The notes below the pieces were generated by a model. The model was not told where the DNA came from, searched no databases, and saw only the letters and a program-made list of their open reading frames with translations. A stretch of DNA of 64,000 nucleotides from contig DIXO01000027.1 in assembly GCA_002428735.1 (NCBI GenBank), positions 36,808-100,807 on the forward strand, read 5' to 3'. The position numbers were made by a program, and so were the translations under genes. Of this stretch, positions 8,937 through 17,172 are shown one piece after another; within the stretch, counting starts at the first letter, position 1; the number at the start of each line of letters is the position of its first letter. This stretch comes from Syntrophaceae bacterium UBA6078 (GTDB taxonomy: Bacteria; Desulfobacterota; Syntrophia; Syntrophales; UBA2210).

Positions 8937-9217
8937 GTATTACAGCTCCCCTGTGTAAGAATAATCAAGAGTTTACAAACGAACGGCACCTGTCTTTTTC
9001 AACTCCGCCCGAGCGGCACGTTCCCGATTATCCATTCCACATTCTCCGGCGCCAGGGCGGGGCCACTTCTGAGTGTATGCTTATCATTCCGGTGGGATTT
9101 TTTCAAAGATATTGTACGGATCGGAATGCCGTCACGGTGTCTCGGCATGGGAACACTTGCGGGACTCCTGAAAATCCTGTACAAGTAACGGTAAACTTCT
9201 TGATAAGGAGGATATGT

Positions 9218-9712
9218 ATGAAGGCGCTGGTCGCGTACTACTCACAAACAGGCAACACGGAAAAAATCGCCCGCGCGATATACGATGCCATCCCGGTAGC
9301 AAAAGAGATCAAGCCCGTCGATGATGTGGAGAGCGCCCAGGGCTACGATATCATATTCTGCGGCTTTCCGGTTCACGCCCACGGCGTGCCGGGTAAAGCT
9401 CAGCCCTTTATTAAAGGACTCCCGGCGGGGCAGAAGATCGCCTTCTTCTCCACACACGGATCCCTTCGCGGCGGCCAGTTGCCGAAGCAGGCATTCGAGG
9501 AGGCCATCGGCCTCGCTCCCAAAGCGACCGTGCTTGGCCACTTCGGCTGCAGGGGGCGCGTTGATCAGAAAATTATAGACTCCCTGATGAAAAAAATCGA
9601 ACACCGGGCGTGGGCCGAGGAGGCCCAGAGCGCCGCCGGGCATCCCGATGCGGGAGATCTCGAAGACGCCAAGACCTTCGCGGCGGAGATGTTCGCCAAG
9701 GCCCGCCCATAA
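9218..9712 (+). CDS. Flavodoxin-family protein (Flavodoxin_3-like)
   Basis: The 164-residue protein begins MKALVAYYSQTGNTEKIARA, with the FMN phosphate-binding loop SQTGNTEK. It continues with YDIIFCGFPVHAHGVPGKA and FFSTHGSLRGGQLPKQA, the isoalloxazine-facing loops. The spacing resembles Flavodoxin_3 proteins more than classic electron-carrier flavodoxins. It probably transfers electrons through FMN in the cytoplasm. The start at 9218 is fixed by AAGGAGGAT immediately upstream; longer in-frame starts would lack such a site. The selenoprotein msrA follows after 80 bp on the same strand, so the two may be co-transcribed. A redox connection is possible, but the two proteins would be in different compartments. 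Confidence 0.9.
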   Translation: MKALVAYYSQTGNTEKIARAIYDAIPVAKEIKPVDDVESAQGYDIIFCGFPVHAHGVPGKAQPFIKGLPAGQKIAFFSTHGSLRGGQLPKQAFEEAIGLAPKATVLGHFGCRGRVDQKIIDSLMKKIEHRAWAEEAQSAAGHPDAGDLEDAKTFAAEMFAKARP

Positions 9713-9792
9713 TCGAACGCATACCGCCGACGTGACGCGCGGATTCCGATGCGCTGAGACAATCGGCGTGTTACCCGAGCAAGGAGAACCGT

Positions 9793-10515
9793 TTGAAACT
9801 CAAAGATCCTTTCGTTTGGGCCGCCTGCCTGACGGCGCTTATTCTGGGGGGACCCGCGTCCGTGGTATTCGCTGAAGCCTCCGCTGCAGTCCCGCGCATG
9901 GAAACCGCCACCTTCGGCCTCGGCTGATTCTGGGGAGTGGATGCCCGGTTCGGGAGCATCGAAGGCGTTACGCGTACCCGAGTCGGATACACGGGAGGAA
10001 CAAAAAAAGATCCCACCTATCGCCATCTGGGTGATCATACCGAGGCGGTTCAGATCGAATTCGACCCGAAACAGGTTTCCTACAGGAAACTGGCCGATCT
10101 CTTCTGGAACAGTCATAACCCGCAGGACCGATCCGGATCACGGCAGTACATGGCCGCCGCCTTTTACCATACGGAAGAACAGAAACGGGTAATTCTCGAG
10201 GCGCAAGGGCTTTCTTCATCAGGGACTACCGGTAAAATTTTCACTCAGGTTCTTCCTGCATCAACATTCTATCCAGCTGAGGAATATCATCAGAAGTACT
10301 TCCTTCAAGGAAATCGGACCCTGATGGAGGCGCTGAGAGAGGCATACCCCGACAGAACAGACCTGCTGGGATCCACGGTCGCGGCGCGTTTGAATGGGTA
10401 TCTTGCGGGTCATCTTACGCTCGAAGAACTCAGGGAAGCGCTGGCCCGTCTCGTGGATCTTTCCCGGACGGTCCGGGAAAAAATCCTGGAGAGCATGCCG
10501 GACCGGGGACGTTAA
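9793..10515 (+). CDS. msrA: Peptide methionine sulfoxide reductase MsrA, exported, with selenocysteine (TGA at 9925-9927) at the catalytic position
   Basis: MsrA reduces methionine-S-sulfoxide in proteins. Reading from the TTG at 9793 (AAGGAG six bases upstream), the frame is open to 10515 except for one TGA at codon 45. It falls exactly at the catalytic residue: ATFGLG-[TGA]-FWGVDARFG aligns with the canonical GCFWG motif. Downstream come VGYTGG, GDHTEAVQIEFDP, YRKLADLFWNSHNP and YHQKY, all typical of MsrA. The 240-residue product starts with a signal peptide (hydrophobic core about residues 8-26, cleavage likely after VFA), so it acts outside the cytoplasm. The predicted mature protein has no cysteine, so no resolving Cys is available. 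A SECIS-like hairpin follows the TGA. A pseudogene by point mutation is the alternative, but both flanks are fully conserved. No sel genes are in this window. Confidence 0.88.
9940..9960 (+). promoter_or_regulatory. Bacterial SECIS-like hairpin within msrA
   Basis: Downstream of the in-frame TGA the mRNA can fold into a compact hairpin. The lower stem is GATG/CATC and the upper stem is CCCG/CGGG, with a two-base bulge (AG) on the 3' side and a three-base loop GTT. The loop begins 20 bases after the TGA, inside the window usual for bacterial SECIS elements, and it starts with G followed by U as expected for SelB recognition. It lies entirely within the coding sequence, as bacterial SECIS elements do. 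The structure was found by eye and no folding energy was computed. Confidence 0.7.
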
Positions 10516-10550
10516 AGGGAAGCGCCTGACCAGACAGAATATCCCTTTTT
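10514..10550 (+). terminator. Possible terminator after msrA
   Basis: A 7-bp inverted repeat (AAAGGGA ... TCCCTTT) overlaps the msrA stop codon and is followed by a short T run. The loop is long, about 21 bases, so efficiency is doubtful. It lies between msrA and glmM, which probably has its own promoter. Confidence 0.35.
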
Positions 10551-10637
10551 GCCTGTTGTAAAAGTTACTCAAGTAATATATAAAACCTCTCTTCAAAAAA
10601 GGCCAACCTGTCAAGCCGAAACAAGGAGAACGGAAGA

Positions 10638-11987
10638 ATGGGAAAACTGTTCGGAACAGATGGGATACGGGGGGTAGCCAACGAATACCCCATGACATCA
10701 GAAATGGCTCTGCGCATAGGGATGGCAACAGCCCACCTCTTCAAGCGCGAGGGACACCAGCCGAGAATCATCATCGGAAAAGACACCCGTGTGTCCGGAT
10801 ATATGCTGGAACATGCCCTCGTTTCGGGGATCTGTTCCATGGGGGTAGACGCGTACATGGTCGGCCCCATGCCGACCCCCGGTGTCGCCTTCCTCACGAG
10901 CAACATGCGGGCCGACGCAGGAATCGTCATATCCGCCTCTCACAACCCCTTTCAGGACAACGGGATCAAGATATTCTCCAGCGACGGGTATAAGCTCCCC
11001 GATGAGAAAGAACTGGAGATCGAAGGGATGATCTTCGCGAACAACATGCAATTGCTCCACCCCTCTCCGAACAGACTGGGAAAGGCGTACAATCTGGAGG
11101 GCGCCCGTGGGAGATATATCGTCTTTTTGAAGAGTTCGTTCCCCAAATCCTACACGCTCGAGGGAACCCGCGTGGTCCTGGACGCCTCCAACGGCGCCAC
11201 CCACCGGATGGCGGCGAAACCCTTTTTCGAGATAGGCGCCGAGGTAACCACCATCTTCGCCGACCCCAACGGGGAAAACATCAACGACGGGTGCGGCTCT
11301 CAGCATCCGGAGAAGCTCGCCGAGGAGGTCCTCGCGCAGGGGGCGGACGCCGGATTTGCCTTCGACGGGGACGGAGATCGGGTCATTGCCGTTGACGAAC
11401 AGGGAGGTGTCCTGACCGGAGACCAGCTTATGGTCATCTGCGCCAAGATGATGAAGGAAGAGGGAACCCTCACCAACAACCTGGTGGTGGGAACGGTGAT
11501 GAGCAATCTGGGCTTCGGTATCGGCCTCAGAAAGCTCGGCATCGAGATGGCAACCGCCCCGGTGGGAGACCGCTACGTCCTCGAAATGATGAAGGAGCGG
11601 GGCGCTTCCCTGGGCGGCGAGGATTCCGGGCATATCATTTTTCTCAACCACCATACGACGGGGGACGGCATCCTTTCGGCCCTGCAGGTCCTCCTGGCGA
11701 TGAAAAAAGAGAACAAGCCCCTCTCCGAGCTGGCCCGCCTCATGGACGTATTCCCCCAGAAGCTCATCAATGTGGATGTGTCGTCGAAACCCGATATCGC
11801 GACGATCCCCGAAATTGTGGAGGTCATTGCAGCGGTTGAGACACAACTCGGTGATAAGGGACGGGTCCTGGTCCGGTATTCCGGAACACAGAACATGTGC
11901 CGCGTCATGGTGGAGGGGCCCACAAACGAGGAAACAGAGACCTGCTGTTGCCGGATCGTCGATGTGGTGAAAGCAAAACTCGCGTAG
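10638..11987 (+). CDS. glmM: Phosphoglucosamine mutase
   Basis: GlmM converts glucosamine-6-phosphate to glucosamine-1-phosphate for UDP-GlcNAc, and so for peptidoglycan and LPS. The 449-residue protein starts MGKLFGTDGIRGVANEYPMT, typical of the family. It contains the phosphoserine loop ISASHNPFQDNGIK (about residues 98-111), the metal loop FDGDGDRV, the sugar-binding GGEDSGH and the C-terminal phosphate-binding RYSGTQNMCRVM. The GEDSGH form and the start motif favour GlmM over a phosphomannomutase. A clear AAGGAG site precedes the ATG. A NagB-like gene follows 33 bp later, matching a shared amino-sugar role. Confidence 0.94.
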   Translation: MGKLFGTDGIRGVANEYPMTSEMALRIGMATAHLFKREGHQPRIIIGKDTRVSGYMLEHALVSGICSMGVDAYMVGPMPTPGVAFLTSNMRADAGIVISASHNPFQDNGIKIFSSDGYKLPDEKELEIEGMIFANNMQLLHPSPNRLGKAYNLEGARGRYIVFLKSSFPKSYTLEGTRVVLDASNGATHRMAAKPFFEIGAEVTTIFADPNGENINDGCGSQHPEKLAEEVLAQGADAGFAFDGDGDRVIAVDEQGGVLTGDQLMVICAKMMKEEGTLTNNLVVGTVMSNLGFGIGLRKLGIEMATAPVGDRYVLEMMKERGASLGGEDSGHIIFLNHHTTGDGILSALQVLLAMKKENKPLSELARLMDVFPQKLINVDVSSKPDIATIPEIVEVIAAVETQLGDKGRVLVRYSGTQNMCRVMVEGPTNEETETCCCRIVDVVKAKLA

Positions 11988-12020
11988 GGGAAACCCGCAA
12001 CTCATACTGAAGAGGAACGC

Positions 12021-13046
12021 ATGTTCACGGTATTGATAGCTTCTGATTTCGACCACATGAGCGAGATGGCCGCGCGCATCGTGATCGATGACATCAGAGA
12101 AAAAACCGGCGGAAAAGATCCCTATGTTCTCGGCCTGGCAACGGGCAATTCACCGACCGGTCTCTATAAACATCTGGCCAAGGCGGTAAACACACACCAG
12201 GTAAACGCCTCCCTGATCGAAACCTTCAATCTTGACGAATATGTCGGCCTTCCGGGAGAAAACGCGCAGCAGAGGGCCCTGCACCCGGAGAGCTACAGCT
12301 ATTTCATGATCCAGGAACTTTTCGGCCTCCTGCGACACAAATTCAGAGAGACCTCCGTCCCTTGGGGAACCCTTATCGATCAGGAAAAACTGGCGTCGGA
12401 ACTGCGGGCGCATCCGTCAGACTGGGAAGAACAGGGAGCCGACAAGGGGAGGGCTATCGTCATACGAAGGGACGCGGAATCTAAGTATCTCCGCTGGATC
12501 AGAACCGACATACTGGACGGGTACGCGGAGAAGATCGCGCAGAAAGGCGGTATCGATCTCCATGTCATCGGCGTCGGCGGCAGAGGGCATGTCGCCTTTC
12601 ACGAATCGGGGATTCCCTTCGAAGGAAACGAGATGCTCCTGGTGAAACTCGATGAGAATACCGTATCCAACGCGGTCGCAGACGGCCATTTCGCGCGCAT
12701 CGAGGACAGTCCCCGCTATGCGGTCTCCATGGGAGCCAGTATCGTCTACCGGGCGAAAACGGTCTTGCTTCTCGCGAACGGGAGCCGCAAGGCCGCACCC
12801 GTCGCGGAATCTCTCCTGCGGGAACCCTCGCCTATGGTCCCCATCTCATATGGCCAGGTATTTTCCCGGCAGGGCGGAAAGATGGTATATGTCATCGACA
12901 GCGCCGCCGCGGAGCACCTGCGGGGGAAGACCGCTGAACTGAAGCGGCGGGGCGTCGAAGTCGAGGATATGAGCGACGGACATGCCGAGCGGAAGGTGGC
13001 CGACCTGGCATTTTTCAGGGACCCCGCGCTGTCCCTTATGGGATAG
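12021..13046 (+). CDS. Glucosamine-6-phosphate deaminase-like protein with a substituted catalytic Asp
   Basis: This 341-residue protein belongs to the NagB isomerase/deaminase superfamily but is about 75 residues longer than E. coli NagB. LATGNSPTGLYKHL is the phosphate-binding loop, and FNLDEYVGL contains the counterpart of Asp72. The catalytic loop reads GVGGRGHVAFHESG: the His143 and Glu148 counterparts are present, but the Asp141 counterpart is Arg. An insertion of about 70 residues follows LHPESYSYFM. The gene sits between glmM and purL, pointing to amino-sugar phosphate metabolism. Because of the substitution, a classical deaminase activity should not be assumed; it may be a distinct subfamily with another sugar-phosphate substrate. 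Confidence 0.8.
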   Translation: MFTVLIASDFDHMSEMAARIVIDDIREKTGGKDPYVLGLATGNSPTGLYKHLAKAVNTHQVNASLIETFNLDEYVGLPGENAQQRALHPESYSYFMIQELFGLLRHKFRETSVPWGTLIDQEKLASELRAHPSDWEEQGADKGRAIVIRRDAESKYLRWIRTDILDGYAEKIAQKGGIDLHVIGVGGRGHVAFHESGIPFEGNEMLLVKLDENTVSNAVADGHFARIEDSPRYAVSMGASIVYRAKTVLLLANGSRKAAPVAESLLREPSPMVPISYGQVFSRQGGKMVYVIDSAAAEHLRGKTAELKRRGVEVEDMSDGHAERKVADLAFFRDPALSLMG

Positions 13047-13102
13047 AAAAACCGACTGGTTCGAAAAAGTCTCGTCGGCGTGTTGAGGTGAGAAAAACAG
13101 AG

Positions 13103-16075
13103 ATGGCTCACAGGATAGAAGTCGGATTCAGACAGGGCGTCAGGGATGTCCTGGGAGAAAAGACGGCGCGCAAGATCGTCGAGCACCTCGGGATCGATGT
13201 GGCGGGCGTCGAGACCATCGAAGTATACACCATTGAGGGAAATCTCACGGGAGACGAACTCACGGCGGCGGCGGGCGGCCCTCTCTCCGATCCCATCATC
13301 CAGGAATACGCCGTCGACCGGCCCCTTGCGGCCGGTTTCGACTGGCTGATCGAGGTGGGGTTCAGGCCGGGCGTTACGGACAACGTGGGGAAGACGGCCC
13401 GGGAGGCGATCGGACTCCTTCTCGGCCGCCACGGTGCCGTCCAGGTCTATACCTCGCGGCAATATGCCGTGAAGGGGGATATCGGCAGGGATGGTGCGGA
13501 ACGTATCGCGTCGGGGCTTCTGGCAAACGAACTCATCCAGCGCTACGAGATCATCGGCAGAGATGAGTGGGATTCCGCCCGCGGTGTCGCCCCCTATATC
13601 CCCCGCGTGATCATTGATGACAATCCGAGTTCTGAAGAGATCGACCTGGCTGTGAGCGACGAAGAGCTTCAGGCGATCAGCAACAGCCGGGTCCTCGCCC
13701 TGACTGTCGATGAGATAAAGATCATCCGCGAATATCTGCGCACAGAGTCCGTACTGCGCGGGCGGGAAACGGTCGGCCTCGGTTCACAGATCACCGATGC
13801 AGAACTCGAATGCCTTGCCCAGACCTGGTCCGAGCACTGCAAGCACAAGATCTTCAACAGCCTGATCACTTACGAAGACGAACAGGGCAAAACGGAGCTC
13901 ATCGACTCCCTCTTTTCGAGCTGCATCAAAAAGGCGACGAAGAAGATCAGGAAAGTTCTGGGAGATGATGACTGGTGCCTGTCGGTCTTCGTGGACAATG
14001 CGGGGATCATCCGGTTCAACGATAAGTATAACCTTGTTTTCAAGGTGGAGACACACAATTCCCCCTCGGCGCTCGACCCGTACGGCGGCGCCCTAACCGG
14101 CATCGTGGGGGTCAACCGCGACCCCTTCGGGACGGGAAAGGGATCGAAGCTCATCTTCAACACCGATGTCTTCTGCTTCGCCTCCCCCTTTCATGACGCG
14201 CCCCTTCCCCCGAGGATTCTCCATCCACGGCGGATCTACGACGGCGTGCGGGAAGGGGTGGAACACGGGGGAAACAAGAGCGGTATCCCCACCGTCAACG
14301 GCTGTCTGGTATTTGACGAACGGTACCTGGGCAAGCCTCTCGTCTACTGTGGAACGGGGGGGATCATGCCCGCCCGCATCCAGGGGGAGCCCACCCATTC
14401 CAAGAAAATCATTCCCGGAGATGTGATCATCATGACCGGGGGACGGATCGGAAAGGACGGGATTCACGGGGCGACATTCTCGTCGGAAGAGCTCCACGAG
14501 GGGTCACCGGTCACCGCCGTACAGATCGGCGATCCCATCACCCAGAAGAAGATGACCGATTTTCTCCTGATCGCGCGGGACAAAAATCTCTACCGGGCGA
14601 TCACGGACAACGGCGCCGGCGGTCTCTCGTCGTCGGTCGGCGAGATGGCCACCCTCTGCGGGGGATGTGACATTGATCTCAAAAAGGCCCCCTTGAAATA
14701 CGCGGGTCTCCAGCCGTGGGAGATCCTCATATCGGAGGCCCAGGAGCGGATGAGCCTCGCCGTTCCCCCCGAGAAATGCGAGGTCTTTCTCGCTCTCGCC
14801 GCGAAGATGGATGTGGAGGCCACCATCCTCGGCACCTTCACCGACTCCGGCATCTTTCATGTCCGCTACGGAGAGAAGACCGTGGCCTATCTCGACATGC
14901 AGTTCCTCCACGAGGGACTCCCCAAGATGCGGCTTTTCGCCCGGTGGACGCCTCCCCGGCACGAGGAGCCGGACTTTCCCGAGCCGGAGGATCTGGGGCG
15001 GGCCCTCAAAGAGATGCTCGGCCGCCTGAACATCTGCAGCAAGGAATCGGTGGTCAGACAGTACGATCACGAGGTCCAGGGAGGAAGCGCCATCAAGCCG
15101 CTGGTCGGGGCGGCAAACGACGGACCAAGCGACGCGGCGGTGATCCGGCCGATCCTGGACACCTTCGAGGGGGTGGTCGTAGCGAACGGTATCTGCCCCC
15201 GGTACAGCGATATTGACACCTACCACATGGCCGCTTGCGCGATCGACGAGGCGGTCAGAAACGCCGTCGCCGTGGGGGGCTCACTCGACCGCCTGGCCGG
15301 CATCGACAACTTCTGCTGGTGCGATCCGGTAGAATCGGACAAGAATCCGGATGGCCTGTACAAACTGGCGCAGCTCGTCCGCGCGAACCGGGCGCTCTAC
15401 GATTACACCACGGCGTACGGGGTTCCGTGCATCTCCGGGAAAGACAGCATGAAGAACGATTACATCATCGGAGGAACCAAGATATCGATCCCGCCAACCC
15501 TTCTCTTTTCCACCATGGGAAAGATAGCGGATGTGAGAAAGGCGGTCACTATGGACGCCAAGCGGCCCGGAGATCTGGTGTACGTCTTGGGAGAAACCTG
15601 CGAAGAGCTGGGAGGGTCTGAATGGTTCGCCCTGCACGGATTCATCGGCAATACAGTTCCGAAGGTGAACGCGCAGCGGGCGAAGAAGCTCTACCGGGCG
15701 CTGAGCCGGGCGATTGACTCCCGCCTCGTCGCATCCTGCCACGATTGCTCCGACGGGGGGCTCGGTATCGCCCTCGCGGAGGTCGCCTTTGCCGGTGGTT
15801 TCGGGATGGATATCGCCCTTTCAGACGTCCCCCGTGAAGGGATTACACGAGACGATTATCTTCTCTTCTCTGAATCTCAGAGCAGATTCGTGGTGACCAT
15901 TTCCCCGCAGGCAAAGGAGGCCTTTGAGGAGATCATGGCGGGGCACACCTGCGCCTGCATCGGCACGGTGACGTCGGAGGGGATCTTCAGGATAGCCGGG
16001 ATGAGCGGAAAGGCCATTGTGGAACAGTCCATCGGCTCCCTGAAAGAGGCGTGGCAGAAAACCCTGGATTTTTAG
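13103..16075 (+). CDS. purL: Phosphoribosylformylglycinamidine synthase, PurS-like repeat fused to PurL
   Basis: This enzyme catalyses the fourth step of purine synthesis, FGAR to FGAM, using ATP and ammonia from PurQ. Residues 1-160 hold two PurS-like units, recognisable by the repeats RIEVGFRQGVRDVLGEK and LIEVGFRPGVTDNVGK. The remainder is PurL, with TWSEHCKHKIF (about residues 238-248), FKVETHNSPSALDPYGGA and TDNGAGGLSSSVGEMA. At about 990 residues it lacks the C-terminal glutaminase domain of long PurL, which is supplied by the next gene. I prefer the ATG at 13103, with GAGGTGA upstream, to the GTG at 13088. It is followed 16 bp later by purQ. Confidence 0.94.
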   Translation: MAHRIEVGFRQGVRDVLGEKTARKIVEHLGIDVAGVETIEVYTIEGNLTGDELTAAAGGPLSDPIIQEYAVDRPLAAGFDWLIEVGFRPGVTDNVGKTAREAIGLLLGRHGAVQVYTSRQYAVKGDIGRDGAERIASGLLANELIQRYEIIGRDEWDSARGVAPYIPRVIIDDNPSSEEIDLAVSDEELQAISNSRVLALTVDEIKIIREYLRTESVLRGRETVGLGSQITDAELECLAQTWSEHCKHKIFNSLITYEDEQGKTELIDSLFSSCIKKATKKIRKVLGDDDWCLSVFVDNAGIIRFNDKYNLVFKVETHNSPSALDPYGGALTGIVGVNRDPFGTGKGSKLIFNTDVFCFASPFHDAPLPPRILHPRRIYDGVREGVEHGGNKSGIPTVNGCLVFDERYLGKPLVYCGTGGIMPARIQGEPTHSKKIIPGDVIIMTGGRIGKDGIHGATFSSEELHEGSPVTAVQIGDPITQKKMTDFLLIARDKNLYRAITDNGAGGLSSSVGEMATLCGGCDIDLKKAPLKYAGLQPWEILISEAQERMSLAVPPEKCEVFLALAAKMDVEATILGTFTDSGIFHVRYGEKTVAYLDMQFLHEGLPKMRLFARWTPPRHEEPDFPEPEDLGRALKEMLGRLNICSKESVVRQYDHEVQGGSAIKPLVGAANDGPSDAAVIRPILDTFEGVVVANGICPRYSDIDTYHMAACAIDEAVRNAVAVGGSLDRLAGIDNFCWCDPVESDKNPDGLYKLAQLVRANRALYDYTTAYGVPCISGKDSMKNDYIIGGTKISIPPTLLFSTMGKIADVRKAVTMDAKRPGDLVYVLGETCEELGGSEWFALHGFIGNTVPKVNAQRAKKLYRALSRAIDSRLVASCHDCSDGGLGIALAEVAFAGGFGMDIALSDVPREGITRDDYLLFSESQSRFVVTISPQAKEAFEEIMAGHTCACIGTVTSEGIFRIAGMSGKAIVEQSIGSLKEAWQKTLDF

Positions 16076-16091
16076 AGAAAACGAGCGAAAT

Positions 16092-16916
16092 ATGGCACGC
16101 ACGGTCAAGACAATCGTCCTCACGGGAAACGGAACGAACTGCGAGATGGAGATGGCCCACGCCTGCCGGCTTGCCGGGTCGGACGTGGTCGATATCGTTC
16201 ACATAAGCGAGCTCCTCTGCGGGGGAAAACGCCTGGGGGATTATCATTTTCTCAATCTCCCGGGAGGATTTCTGGACGGCGACGATCTGGGCTCCGCGAA
16301 GGCGGGAGCGAACCGGTTCATCCACGCGACCATCAGAGGCAGCAGGGAAAAACTGTACGGGCAGCTTGTGGATTTCATCCGCGACGGAAAGCTGATCCTG
16401 GGCGTGTGCAACGGGTTTCAGCTCATGATCAAACTGGGCCTCCTTCCCGCGCTCGGGGGCGACTATGCCACGCAGACGGTGACGCTCACTTTCAACGATT
16501 CGGGACGCTTTGAGGACCGCTGGGTCTATCTGAAAACCAACGAGGATTCGCCCTGTGTCTTCACGAGGGGGCTGCGAGGCATGTACCTTCCCGTCAGGCA
16601 CGGCGAGGGGAAAATTGTGACGGACAACCCCGACGTACTGAAGCGGCTCCGCGCGGGCAATCAGATTGTGATGCAATACAGCGACGAAACCTGCGAAAAA
16701 GCCGTAATGGAGTATCCCCTCAATCCGAATGGGTCGGTGGATGCCGTTGCCGGCATATGCGATGAATCGGGCCGCATATTCGGTCTCATGCCCCATCCCG
16801 AAGCCTATCTCCATTACACCAACCATCCGCGCTGGACACGGGAGAACCTGCCCGAGGACGGGGCGGGCCTTTCTCTTTTCAGAAACGCCGTCGATTTTAT
16901 CAAAAACGTTTTCTAA
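16092..16916 (+). CDS. purQ: Phosphoribosylformylglycinamidine synthase glutaminase subunit
   Basis: This class I glutamine amidotransferase releases ammonia for the neighbouring PurL. At 274 residues it is somewhat longer than the roughly 225-residue PurQ of Bacillus-type systems. Motifs are TGNGTNCEMEMAHACRLAG at the N-terminus, LPGGFLDGDDLGS, the nucleophile GVCNGFQLM (about residues 100-108) and the catalytic His/Glu of GLMPHPEAYLHY near the C-terminus. It starts 16 bp after purL on the same strand, so the two subunits are made from one message. The gene after it is separated by 256 bp. Confidence 0.93.
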   Translation: MARTVKTIVLTGNGTNCEMEMAHACRLAGSDVVDIVHISELLCGGKRLGDYHFLNLPGGFLDGDDLGSAKAGANRFIHATIRGSREKLYGQLVDFIRDGKLILGVCNGFQLMIKLGLLPALGGDYATQTVTLTFNDSGRFEDRWVYLKTNEDSPCVFTRGLRGMYLPVRHGEGKIVTDNPDVLKRLRAGNQIVMQYSDETCEKAVMEYPLNPNGSVDAVAGICDESGRIFGLMPHPEAYLHYTNHPRWTRENLPEDGAGLSLFRNAVDFIKNVF

Positions 16917-17025
16917 CGATCCCCCTTTCTCTTTCCGAAGGGCATCGAGGGAGACCGCTGTTCGTACATAATGGTGGATCGCCTTTCAGAATGTTACCGT
17001 AATGTAGCAGACGGAAATATTTCGA

Positions 17026-17054
17026 TTGCAGTCCTCGGAGAACGCGTCTAAAAT
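17026..17054 (+). promoter_or_regulatory. Possible promoter for dapF-purF
   Basis: TTGCAG at 17026-17031 and TAAAAT at 17049-17054 are separated by 17 bases in the 256-bp gap between purQ and dapF. The -10 matches consensus at five of six positions; the -35 is weak. This is a sigma-70-type guess by eye. Confidence 0.35.
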
Positions 17055-17172
17055 AGTTATACAAATCAAATGGATGTGGCGAGGATACCGGATTGTGTTC
17101 CTGGTATCAATATTGCTTGAGGCGAGGGGTAACCATATCCCCTCCATCGACTTCGAAAGGGAGGGCTCAGCT

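Noticed and set aside
9925..9927. The msrA TGA as a simple nonsense mutation or sequencing error
   Set aside because: The codon falls exactly on the catalytic position, both flanks are conserved and a SECIS-like hairpin follows. An error here cannot be fully excluded without raw reads.
10698..12056. Open frame antisense to glmM
   Set aside because: glmM motifs are unambiguous on the plus strand; the antisense frame has no family features.
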